Shown in pieces: positions 16,714 to 24,269 of a stretch of DNA of 62,389 nt. This stretch comes from UBA3210 sp048359995 (lineage in GTDB: Bacteria; Bacillota_I; Bacilli_A; RFN20; CAG-449): contig DBGCPK010000011.1 in the NCBI GenBank assembly GCA_048359995.1, positions 1 to 62,389 on the forward strand, read 5' to 3'. A program made the position numbers and the translations under genes. The notes under the pieces were generated by a model. That model searched no databases and was not told the DNA's origin. It was given only the letters and a program-made list of their open reading frames with translations. Positions within the stretch are counted from its first letter, which is position 1; each line of letters starts with the position of its first letter.

Positions 16714-17980
16714 GCATTTCAGCCTCGGTTGCAAGGTCAATACTTATGAAACCGAAGCCGTCTGCCGCATTTTAGATCGACACGGCTATACCGAAAGCGA
16801 AGACGACCGTTGCGACTTGATCGTAATCAATACCTGTGCGGTAACACTGACCGGAGAAAGCAAGTCGCGGCAGAAAATCCGTTCGTTGAAAAAGAGATAT
16901 CCTTCGGCGGAAATTTTCGTGATGGGCTGCTATTCGCAACTTCATCCGGATCAGGTCGCTTCGATCGAGGGCGTCGACGTCGTCGTCGGAACTTCTTCCC
17001 GAACGAGGATTATCGAATTGCTGGAAGAAGCGAGAAAATCGAAAAAAACTATCGTCGAGGTGGAAAAAAATTTGTTTCATCGGACTTACGAATGTCTGGA
17101 AATCGACTCCTATCGAGAAAACACGCGCGCTTTCGTCAAGATCCAGGACGGGTGCAGCAATTTCTGTTCATATTGCGTGATTCCCTATACGCGGGGAAAT
17201 ATCCGAAGCCGAAAGGAAGAGGATATTCTGGAAGAAGTCGGAAGATTGGTAAACAACGGTTATTCGGAGATCGTCTTAACGGGTATCGACATGGCGAGTT
17301 ACGGCAAAGATTTTGGGGAGAAAACGACACTGAACCGGTTGATAAGGTCGATTTTGTCGTCCGTTCCGGAATTGAAAAGGCTGCGGATTTCTTCGTTGGA
17401 AGCCGGTCAGATCGACGACGAATTCATCGAACTTCTGAAAACTTATCCGGCGATTGCCAGACACTTGCATATTCCGTTGCAATCGGGAAGCGAGAAGATT
17501 CTTCGGAAGATGAACAGAAAGTACACGAAAGAGACCTTTTATTCGGATTTGAAAAAAATCCGCGAGGCTGTGCCGGATATCGCGCTGGCGTGCGACGTGA
17601 TCGTCGGATTCCCCGGCGAGGGAGAAAAGGAATTCGAGGAAACTTGCGATTTCATTCGCCGATGCGGATTCGACTATCTTCACGTCTTTCCGTATTCTCC
17701 CCGACCTTCTACGCCGGCGGCTTCCATGCCGGATCAAGTACCCGATTCGATTAAAAAGCAGAGGGTGAGTCGGCTGATCGCATTGGGAAGACAGTTAAAA
17801 GAGGAATACGAAAACCGATTTATCGGGAAAGAAGTCGACGTCATCGTGGAAACTTACGATCGGGAAAAACGCCTTTGTCGGGGATATTCGTCGAATTATC
17901 TGGAAGTATCTTTTCAAAGCGAGACGGATCTTCGCGGAAAATACGTAAAAGCGATCTACGAAAAGGAGGTCCGGACATAA
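16700..17980 (+). CDS. mtaB: tRNA N6-threonylcarbamoyladenosine methylthiotransferase MtaB
   Basis: A 426-residue radical-SAM enzyme that converts t6A37 to ms2t6A37 in tRNAs reading ANN codons. The UPF0004 N-domain carries cysteines in SLGCKVNTYE, INTCAVT and MGCYSQLHP for one iron-sulfur cluster. The radical-SAM triad is CSNFCSYCVIPYTRG (CxxxCxxC). HIPLQSGSEKILRKMNRKYT is typical of the family, and a TRAM domain ends the protein. The SLGCKVN start and length favour MtaB over MiaB. It overlaps the upstream hypothetical gene by 14 nt. Confidence 0.94.
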   Translation: MKYYKHFSLGCKVNTYETEAVCRILDRHGYTESEDDRCDLIVINTCAVTLTGESKSRQKIRSLKKRYPSAEIFVMGCYSQLHPDQVASIEGVDVVVGTSSRTRIIELLEEARKSKKTIVEVEKNLFHRTYECLEIDSYRENTRAFVKIQDGCSNFCSYCVIPYTRGNIRSRKEEDILEEVGRLVNNGYSEIVLTGIDMASYGKDFGEKTTLNRLIRSILSSVPELKRLRISSLEAGQIDDEFIELLKTYPAIARHLHIPLQSGSEKILRKMNRKYTKETFYSDLKKIREAVPDIALACDVIVGFPGEGEKEFEETCDFIRRCGFDYLHVFPYSPRPSTPAASMPDQVPDSIKKQRVSRLIALGRQLKEEYENRFIGKEVDVIVETYDREKRLCRGYSSNYLEVSFQSETDLRGKYVKAIYEKEVRT

Positions 17981-18124
17981 GGATTCGCCGAAAAGACGAT
18001 TTTACGGAAAAACCTTTTTTTGCCAATCCGTTTTTCGTTTTTGAAATGAAATCGAAATCAGGAAAAAGCGAAAAAAGAAGGCCAAACGCATTGAAATTTA
18101 TTTGTGTTTTTAGTTGATTTTTAG

Positions 18125-18153
18125 TTGACACTATGGAGCGATTAAGATAAAAT
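18125..18153 (+). promoter_or_regulatory. Strong SigA promoter of rpmF
   Basis: TTGACA, a 17-nt spacer and TAAAAT precede rpmF. The 144 bases before it, back to mtaB, show no gene. Confidence 0.75.
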
Positions 18154-18195
18154 AATCAACGTGTCGAGAAAAATGACTTTGGGAGGTGTGTAAAA

Positions 18196-18378
18196 ATGGC
18201 AGTTCCATTCAGAAGAACATCCAAAACAACAAAGAGAATGCGCAGAACGCATTTCAAATTAACCGTCACAGGTTTAACGAAGTGCGGTCATTGCGGGGCA
18301 ACGATTGTTTCGCACCGCGTCTGTCCGGAATGCGGATATTACGACGGTAAGCAGATCGTCGAAGTCAAAGGCAAATAA
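18196..18378 (+). CDS. rpmF: 50S ribosomal protein L32
   Basis: A 60-residue ribosomal protein starting MAVPFRRTSKTTKRMRRTH, which matches bacterial L32. It keeps the four zinc-ribbon cysteines (CGHCG and CPECG), so it is the zinc-binding form. GGGAGGTG precedes the ATG. It has its own promoter and terminator. The DUF177 (YceD) gene that often precedes rpmF in Bacillota is absent here. Confidence 0.97.
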   Translation: MAVPFRRTSKTTKRMRRTHFKLTVTGLTKCGHCGATIVSHRVCPECGYYDGKQIVEVKGK

Positions 18379-18388
18379 GCGGAATCTC

Positions 18389-18416
18389 AAAGCCGAGCGG
18401 AAAATCGGCTTTTTTT
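18389..18416 (+). terminator. Terminator after rpmF
   Basis: An 8-bp stem (AAAGCCGA / TCGGCTTT) with an 8-nt loop is followed by a T run. Confidence 0.8.
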
Positions 18417-18479
18417 GTGCTCTCCGTGATGCGCTTTTTGTCGATTTGTGCTATGATAATCTCGATTTGAGGAATTTTT

Positions 18480-19415
18480 ATGTATTACGTGATCGTTTCG
18501 GGAAAAAGAAAATCGAAGATAGGCCAAGCGTCTTTGAGCGTGTTGAAAGAAAAGTTAGACGCGCGGAAAGTCGACTACAAGTTGATGAAGAGCCGATATC
18601 CGGGACATTCCACCGAACTGACAAGAGAAGCCTGCACCCAAAAGGATTGTCAGGCCGTCATCGCTTTCGGCGGAGACGGAACTTATCTCGAAGTTCTCAA
18701 CGGATTGGATACGCGCATACCGATCGGATTCATCGTCGCGGGAACGGGAAACGACTTCGCCCGAACGCTGGGTTTCAGCGCGGACATCGATGAATGTCTC
18801 GACAATATCATCGGAAAAGAGCCGATTTATCTCGACTATCTGAAAGCGGAAGACCGCCGCGCTTTTAACCTCGTCGGCAGCGGATTCGACATTCAACTCC
18901 TCAAAAAAGAGATCAAAATACGAAAGCATTTCAAGAGTCGTTTGAGTTATCACGTCAGCCTGTTTCTGACGATTTTCTTCATCAAATTTCATACTATTCG
19001 GTTTCGGATTGACGATCGGGAATGGCAGGAGAGAGAATTCTTCATGGTCGATTGTTGCAACGGCCGTTGGGGAGGAGGAATGATGCCTCTTTGCGTCGAC
19101 GCCGATCCGTGCGACGGGTTGATGGATTTTGTTCTCATTCGGAAATTTTCCAGATTGAAACTCATACCTCTGCTGCTTAAATTCAAAAAAGGTAAATTGG
19201 CTACGACAAAGTACGTGGAACGCATACGGTGCAAAAAGGTCGAGATGGAAATTCACCCGAAGTTGGAATTCAATCTCGACGGGGAATTGATTCCGAAAGA
19301 CCGCGTTGTCGTCGAAGTCGTTCATCGCGAATTGAGATATTTTCCTTCGTCGAAATCGCCGATCGACCCATTGAAGTTATTAAATAGTCGCAAATTGAAA
19401 AAAGAAACGGTATAA
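18480..19415 (+). CDS. Diacylglycerol/lipid kinase family protein (first copy)
   Basis: A 311-residue cytosolic or peripheral membrane kinase of the DAGK/YegS fold. The ATP-binding motif GGDGTYLEVLNGL lies near residue 62, followed by VAGTGNDFARTLGFS and later GGGMMPLCVDADPCDGLMD. Family members such as DgkB phosphorylate diacylglycerol to recycle it into phosphatidic acid; the lipid used here is not proved. TTGAGGA precedes the ATG. A second, more diverged copy lies at 28211, next to plsC. An extended -10-like TGCTATGAT stands at 18449-18457. Confidence 0.88.
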   Translation: MYYVIVSGKRKSKIGQASLSVLKEKLDARKVDYKLMKSRYPGHSTELTREACTQKDCQAVIAFGGDGTYLEVLNGLDTRIPIGFIVAGTGNDFARTLGFSADIDECLDNIIGKEPIYLDYLKAEDRRAFNLVGSGFDIQLLKKEIKIRKHFKSRLSYHVSLFLTIFFIKFHTIRFRIDDREWQEREFFMVDCCNGRWGGGMMPLCVDADPCDGLMDFVLIRKFSRLKLIPLLLKFKKGKLATTKYVERIRCKKVEMEIHPKLEFNLDGELIPKDRVVVEVVHRELRYFPSSKSPIDPLKLLNSRKLKKETV

Positions 19416-19438
19416 TAGAAAAAGAAAGAGAGAAAATT

Positions 19439-20089
19439 ATGGAATACAGTAAATTCATCGATCACACATTGCTCAAAGCGGACGCGACGGACGAAGGGAT
19501 TGCCCGCTTGTGCGACGAAGCAAAAAAATACGGATTTGCATCGGTCTGCGTCAATCCGGGATATGTCGGATTCTGCGCGGAACGGCTGAAAGACAGCGAT
19601 GTCAAAGTCTGTACGGTCATCGGATTTCCTTTGGGGGCGACTTCGACGGCGTCCAAAGTCTATGAGACCAAGCAGGCGGTCAAAGACGGCGCGGAAGAAA
19701 TCGATATGGTCATCAACGTTTCGCGTTTGAAAGAAGGGGACGACGCGTATGTTCTCAACGAAATCCGAAAGATTCGGAGAGCCTGCAAGAATCTCGTTCT
19801 CAAAGTCATCATCGAGACGTGTCTGTTGACTCGGGAAGAGAAAATCCGCGCGTGCAAATTGTCCAAGAAAGCCAAAGCGGACTTCGTCAAGACTTCCACC
19901 GGTTTTTCCACCGGAGGGGCGACGGAAGAAGATGTCCGCCTGATGCGCAAGACCGTCGGAAAAAAGATGCACGTCAAGGCCAGCGGAGGAATCCGCGACG
20001 CCGAAACGTTCCTTAAAATGATCGAAGCAGGTGCCGACCGGATCGGGGCTTCCAGCGGGGCTACCATCGTCGAAGAACTGAAAAAGTAA
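19439..20089 (+). CDS. deoC: Deoxyribose-phosphate aldolase
   Basis: A 216-residue class I aldolase that splits 2-deoxyribose 5-phosphate into glyceraldehyde 3-phosphate and acetaldehyde, in nucleoside catabolism. The N-terminus YSKFIDHTLLKADAT is typical. The Schiff-base lysine lies in FVKTSTGFSTGGAT, and the proton-relay Asp and Lys lie in EIDMVINVSRLKEG and VKASGGIRD. It is only 23 nt downstream of the lipid kinase. A TATAAT hexamer (19410-19415) overlaps that gene's stop, but no convincing -35 is at the right distance. Confidence 0.96.
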   Translation: MEYSKFIDHTLLKADATDEGIARLCDEAKKYGFASVCVNPGYVGFCAERLKDSDVKVCTVIGFPLGATSTASKVYETKQAVKDGAEEIDMVINVSRLKEGDDAYVLNEIRKIRRACKNLVLKVIIETCLLTREEKIRACKLSKKAKADFVKTSTGFSTGGATEEDVRLMRKTVGKKMHVKASGGIRDAETFLKMIEAGADRIGASSGATIVEELKK

Positions 20090-20110
20090 GAGGGAGAAAT
20101 CCCTTTTTTT
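20088..20110 (+). terminator. Terminator after deoC
   Basis: AGGGA-GAAA-TCCCT with additional A-T and wobble pairs, then seven T. It begins inside the stop codon. Confidence 0.75.
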
Positions 20111-20114
20111 GTAT

Positions 20115-20190
20115 AGGACTTTCTCGGCGGGATAAACTACCTTTGGGACGGGGAGAACTTTTCTGGCAACCCTGCCACTAGTTTAAAAAA
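20115..20190 (+). ncRNA. Unidentified structured intergenic segment
   Basis: Between the deoC terminator and the next promoter, three pairings can be drawn: TTCTC (20121-20125) with GAGAA (20153-20157), TAAACTA (20133-20139) with TAGTTTA (20179-20185), and the hairpin TGGCA-ACCC-TGCCA (20164-20177). The first two cross, which would make a pseudoknot. It matches no riboswitch or sRNA class that I can recall, and no strong promoter precedes it. The next gene has its own promoter downstream, so this is not simply its leader. Strand is uncertain. Confidence 0.2.
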
Positions 20191-20263
20191 AGACTGCTTT
20201 CCGCCCTTCTGCTTTCTTTCCGTTTTTTGAAACGAAAAACAAGAAAATGAAAACGCGTGTGAA

Positions 20264-20292
20264 TTGACAATGAAAAACTTTTCATTTATAAT
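20264..20292 (+). promoter_or_regulatory. SigA promoter with inverted repeat in the spacer
   Basis: Consensus TTGACA, a 17-nt spacer and consensus TATAAT. The spacer contains the inverted repeat TGAAAA-AC-TTTTCA, which could be a repressor site. The transcript should start about 30 nt before the YtxH-like gene. Confidence 0.85.
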
Positions 20293-20334
20293 GAATTTGC
20301 GCGCTGAAAGCCATTTTCAATAAGGGGTGGTAAG

Positions 20335-20625
20335 ATGCGAAAAATGATTTTATCCTTTGCGATGGGGTCGCTTGTCGGAATGGGCGTCGCGGTAGTGAGC
20401 AAATCGCTCTGCGCTTGCAAAGACGAGATGAGCGATCTGATCAAGACGAAATGTCAAAAGGTAAAAGAACAGATGCAATCTTCAAAGGAAGCCATCGGCA
20501 CTTCTCTTCAAGAGGGGCTCGATGAAGTCAGAGACGCTTTGGATTCGTTAGATGAAGAAGGGTTGACGACAAAAGCAAAAAGAGTTATCAACAAAGCCAA
20601 AACGGCATTGAACAATCTGAAATAA
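20335..20625 (+). CDS. YtxH-like small membrane-anchored protein
   Basis: A 96-residue protein with one N-terminal hydrophobic segment (ILSFAMGSLVGMGVAVVS) followed by a long charged amphipathic helix with probable coiled-coil character (KVKEQMQSSKEAIGTSLQEGLDE in part). This layout resembles the YtxH/gas-vesicle-like stress proteins of Bacillota. The role is unknown. It has a near-perfect promoter and its own terminator, so it is probably well expressed. AGGGGTGG precedes the ATG. Confidence 0.75.
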   Translation: MRKMILSFAMGSLVGMGVAVVSKSLCACKDEMSDLIKTKCQKVKEQMQSSKEAIGTSLQEGLDEVRDALDSLDEEGLTTKAKRVINKAKTALNNLK

Positions 20626-20644
20626 GAAGAGAGCAGACACATCG

Positions 20645-20667
20645 AAAGCGCGAACTAGGCGCTTTTT
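20645..20667 (+). terminator. Terminator after the YtxH-like gene
   Basis: AAAGCGC / GCGCTTT stem with a short loop, then a T run. The next gene's GGAGG site follows within a few bases, so some read-through into it is possible. Confidence 0.7.
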
Positions 20668-20684
20668 GTTTTGGAGGAACGGAT

Positions 20685-21683
20685 ATGGGAATTTATAAAG
20701 ATCGCGTAACCATCTATGAGGTTGCAAAAGCGGCGGGCGTATCGCTTGCCACCGTCAGTCGGGTGATCAACAATCAGTCCAATGTGACCCCCGAGACGAA
20801 AAGAAAGGTGGAGGAGACCATCGCCAGATTAGGCTATAAGCCGAATGCGCTGGCGCAGGGATTGGCCACCAATCGGACGACCAACATCGGTATCGTCATT
20901 CCCGATGTCAACTACGTGCATATTTCGATTCTTTTATCCGGTATGGTGGATATCGGAAAGATTTACGGTTATCAGACGACTCTGTTCGTTACGAAACATT
21001 CCAAGCAGGATACCAAAGACGTCATCGCCAAATTGGTTACTTCTCACGTCGACGGCGCGGTGGTTTTCGACGACGAACTGGAACAGAGCGATATCGATAC
21101 CATTCTCAACTATAAAATTCCGCTGGTGCTGATCGGCGGAAATTACGAAACCCTCGAAGAAAAAGTCGGATACATCTATCTCAATTACACGACGGCTTTG
21201 AAAGAAGTCATCCGCCGACACTTCGCTTCTTCCGACGTCAAGGCGACTTTCATTCACTCGACGAACGAAGGAAAGATGATTCAGGTGATCGAGAAAAAAT
21301 TAACGGAAGATCTCGACGATGAAAACTTCGATACGATGACGATTACCGACTCGTATCACGAAACGTATTATCAGTTTGTCGAATTGTTTAAAAAGGTCAA
21401 AAAGGGTTACTTTATCTGCCCGCGCGATTCTTTGGCTTGCGCCATCAGCAATGCGGCTTTGGATATGGGGCTGAAAGTTCCGGAAGACGTCGAAATCCTT
21501 TCGGTAATCGGAACCAAGTATTCGTTTGTTTCCCGCCCGACGATTTCTTCCTGCGACTTAGATATGTACGAAGTCGGTTCGATTGCGATGAGAATGGTTA
21601 CCAAACTCCTCAAAGACGACTTGAAAAACAAAAAATACGGATTTGACGCTAGATTTTCGCCGCGCGCTTCGACCAAAGGGTAA
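20685..21683 (+). CDS. ccpA: CcpA-like LacI-family catabolite regulator
   Basis: A 332-residue LacI/GalR regulator. The N-terminal helix-turn-helix reads VTIYEVAKAAGVSLATVSRVIN, followed by the hinge helix PNALAQGLA and a periplasmic-binding-like effector domain (TTNIGIVIPDVNYVHIS). The start and the residues around the hinge resemble CcpA, the HPr-Ser-P-dependent catabolite control protein that binds cre sites. A cre-like palindrome is present at 34599 in the carbohydrate locus. It is not beside sugar genes, which fits a global rather than a local regulator. CcpA identity is inference. Confidence 0.78.
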   Translation: MGIYKDRVTIYEVAKAAGVSLATVSRVINNQSNVTPETKRKVEETIARLGYKPNALAQGLATNRTTNIGIVIPDVNYVHISILLSGMVDIGKIYGYQTTLFVTKHSKQDTKDVIAKLVTSHVDGAVVFDDELEQSDIDTILNYKIPLVLIGGNYETLEEKVGYIYLNYTTALKEVIRRHFASSDVKATFIHSTNEGKMIQVIEKKLTEDLDDENFDTMTITDSYHETYYQFVELFKKVKKGYFICPRDSLACAISNAALDMGLKVPEDVEILSVIGTKYSFVSRPTISSCDLDMYEVGSIAMRMVTKLLKDDLKNKKYGFDARFSPRASTKG

Positions 21684-21685
21684 CT

Positions 21686-21982
21686 ATGCTGTACAAATCC
21701 AGATTTAAAAGGCTCTGGCTGATACTTTCGGTTATTTCGGCTCTTTCGGCTTTGGGGCTTTTGATCGCGCATTGGGTGACAAAAAGCAATCTGTACCTGA
21801 CATTGGCCATCGCTCTGGCGGCGCTTTTCTTTTTTTTCAAAGGTTTCACCGATTTCATCGACAGCAAGTATTGTGCGAGAAAGGACAGGGGATTTATGCG
21901 GACGTTGTCGTATATCTGGTTGGGATGCGCGGTTGTCTGCACGATTGTTTTCGTCGTTCAGTTGATTTCTTCTTCCCTGTGA
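21686..21982 (+). CDS. Small membrane protein downstream of ccpA-like gene
   Basis: A 98-residue protein with about three hydrophobic helices (LILSVISALSALGLLIAH, LALFFFF-like second segment, and AVVCTIVFVVQLISS). It starts 2 nt after the regulator stop, so it is co-transcribed. It is not recognised as a known family. Confidence 0.65.
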   Translation: MLYKSRFKRLWLILSVISALSALGLLIAHWVTKSNLYLTLAIALAALFFFFKGFTDFIDSKYCARKDRGFMRTLSYIWLGCAVVCTIVFVVQLISSSL

Positions 21983-21989
21983 GCGCTTT

Positions 21990-24269
21990 ATGATAAAGAT
22001 CGATTTGATTGCCGATTCCTCGATTGTTCTCTGCCCGATTTCGCTGAAAAAACGGCTTCTTCCTCTGCTGAACGAGACGGACAAGCGCGTTAAATTTCTC
22101 ACGAAAACCGATTTGATTCGTTACGCTTCTTTTCAATATGACGATCGCGCGCTCGCACGGCTTTGCGAAGAGGGATACAGTTATGCGAATGCGAAAGAGA
22201 TTTTGGAGAATCTTCGGTTCCTTCGCGCGGGAAACGAAAAGATCAACGCGTTGTTGGAGATCAAAAGAGAACTCGACGAGAAAAATCTGCTGGAATATAC
22301 GCCGAATTTTTTTCGCTTATTCGACTCGAAATCCGTATTCCTCAGTTCGAATTATTTCAAAGATCGAGAAGTAACCGGTATTTTGAAAGAGAAGGGGATC
22401 GCCTATCGTCTCTTGGAGGAGACCGATGGTTTCGAAGTACCGGAGGTCGTCGAATACGAAGAAGCGGAGACCGAGGTCGATCAGATGTTCAACGCACTTT
22501 CCCGCCTCGCGGATTCGGGAATCGGTTTAAGCCGAATCAAGATTTTCGAGTATGCGCCCGAATATGACAATTTGGTGCGAAGATACGCGGAATTTTACCG
22601 AATACCGGTCAATTTTCCATGCACGATGACCCTATTTCAATCGCCGTATTTCAAGCGCTTTTTGGAAAAATACGACGAATCCTCTTTGAAAGAAGCCTAT
22701 GCTTTCATCGCCGAAGAGATCGAAGTCGATCGTTTCGGCTTTCTTCGCCGATTAAAACAGGTCGTTCTTTCTATCGACGGTCTCTTTGAAAACAGAAGTT
22801 CGGAAAGGAGATTCTTGATCGACAAGGCGAAAGATACGCGACTGGAAGCGAGAAAATATCTCTGCGGAGTCGATCTGGTCGATGCCTCTCATTGCGACGA
22901 TGACTACATCTTTCTTCTGGGCTTCAATCTTTTGGCTTTTCCGAGAGTGAGAAAGGACATTTCCTATCTCAACGACGGGGAAAAAGAGCATTTGGGGAGA
23001 AATACTTCTTCGGAAGAAAATCGATTGGAAGAAGAAAGATTGATTCATTTTCTTCGAACTCATCGTCATCTTTATATTTCCTACAAAAAGAAGCAAGGGA
23101 AGGACGTTTACTATCCTTCTTTGCTGATCGAAAAACTTTCGCTTCCGGTTCGTCGAGGAGAAATCGAAAGGGTGAGGTACTCTTTCCGAAGCGGGAGAAT
23201 TCGAGTCGGAAAAGAGAAGGATCTTCAAAGGCATTTCGGCATCGTGACCCCGTTGACGGACGCGATCGACGACGAAGAACTCGACTATCGGACATACGAT
23301 CATCGATTCCGTTCTTTTCCGGAACTGAAAGAACTTCGCGCGGAGGTCATTTCTTATTCCCGCATTCATCGTTTCGCCCTTTGTCCTTTCGGCTATTATC
23401 TCGACAACGTGCTGAAACTGGACGATACGGAAGAGACTTTCGCCATGAAATTGGGAACGTTTTTTCACGGGATATTGGAAGAATCGTTGAATCGAAACGG
23501 ATTCGACCGCGAGAAATACCTTGCGGAATGCGACGCTTTGTTTTCTCAGCCCCGCGAAAGGCATTTTGCGCGGAAACTGCTGGATCGCCTTTCTTCCGTC
23601 GACGCGTTGAACCGGCGATTTATCGCGGAAAATCCGCGTTTATCGTTCTCCTGCGAAAAGAAATTGACCGCGCCTTTCGACGAAACCCATCGCCTTTACG
23701 GAGTGGTGGACAAGATCGTCTTCGACGAACGGGATCGGGCGCTTTTCATCGTCGATTACAAGACGGGAGACGCCGCATTCAGCAAAGAAAAAGTCGAGTA
23801 CGGTCTTTCGCTTCAACTGCCGTTGTACTCGTTTTTGGTCAAAGAGAATTATCCCGAATACGAGCAGTCGGGTATTTACATTCAGAACGTCCTTTCCGAA
23901 GACGAAAGCGGTTGGAGGTTGAAAGGAATCACGAAAAACAACCTGTCTTTGATCGGAAAATTCGATCCTGCGCTTATCGGTTCAAGTGCGTATTTTTACG
24001 GCGTAAACCTTCTCAAAAGCGGAGAATTGAAGGCGTCGAAGACGCTGATCGACGAAGAGGAATGGAACAACGTCGTTTCCGCCGGCGTAAAAAAAGCGCG
24101 CGAGATTCTCCAAGAGATCGAGAAGGGAAATTTCCCGATTTCTCCTTCTTTCGTCGTCGGCGAAAGGAGCGGGGCTTGCTCTTTCTGCGGATACAAAGCG
24201 ATCTGCTTCAAGGAAAAGAGCGACGAAAGAAGAATCGAATTGACGAAGGAGGAAGAAGAAAATGCCTGA
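21990..24269 (+). CDS. addB: AddB-like subunit with PD-(D/E)XK nuclease and Fe-S cysteines
   Basis: A 759-residue protein that, with the next gene product, should form an AddAB helicase-nuclease for double-strand-break repair. The C-terminal nuclease shows GTFFHGILEES, then GVVDKI and IVDYKTGDA, the RecB-family catalytic residues. Four cysteines, C465 (FALCPFGYY) and C730, C733, C739 (ACSFCGYKAIC), match the AddB iron-sulfur staple. It is much shorter than classical AddB (about 1,150 residues), and I see no Walker A at the N-terminus. It starts 8 nt after the small membrane protein gene, and its end overlaps addA by 8 nt. Confidence 0.82.
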   Translation: MIKIDLIADSSIVLCPISLKKRLLPLLNETDKRVKFLTKTDLIRYASFQYDDRALARLCEEGYSYANAKEILENLRFLRAGNEKINALLEIKRELDEKNLLEYTPNFFRLFDSKSVFLSSNYFKDREVTGILKEKGIAYRLLEETDGFEVPEVVEYEEAETEVDQMFNALSRLADSGIGLSRIKIFEYAPEYDNLVRRYAEFYRIPVNFPCTMTLFQSPYFKRFLEKYDESSLKEAYAFIAEEIEVDRFGFLRRLKQVVLSIDGLFENRSSERRFLIDKAKDTRLEARKYLCGVDLVDASHCDDDYIFLLGFNLLAFPRVRKDISYLNDGEKEHLGRNTSSEENRLEEERLIHFLRTHRHLYISYKKKQGKDVYYPSLLIEKLSLPVRRGEIERVRYSFRSGRIRVGKEKDLQRHFGIVTPLTDAIDDEELDYRTYDHRFRSFPELKELRAEVISYSRIHRFALCPFGYYLDNVLKLDDTEETFAMKLGTFFHGILEESLNRNGFDREKYLAECDALFSQPRERHFARKLLDRLSSVDALNRRFIAENPRLSFSCEKKLTAPFDETHRLYGVVDKIVFDERDRALFIVDYKTGDAAFSKEKVEYGLSLQLPLYSFLVKENYPEYEQSGIYIQNVLSEDESGWRLKGITKNNLSLIGKFDPALIGSSAYFYGVNLLKSGELKASKTLIDEEEWNNVVSAGVKKAREILQEIEKGNFPISPSFVVGERSGACSFCGYKAICFKEKSDERRIELTKEEEENA

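Noticed and set aside
20160..20180. Resemblance of TGGCAACCC to a SAM-I riboswitch fragment
   Set aside because: The other conserved SAM-I elements (the GATGA kink-turn region and the four-way junction) are missing, and no methionine or SAM gene follows.
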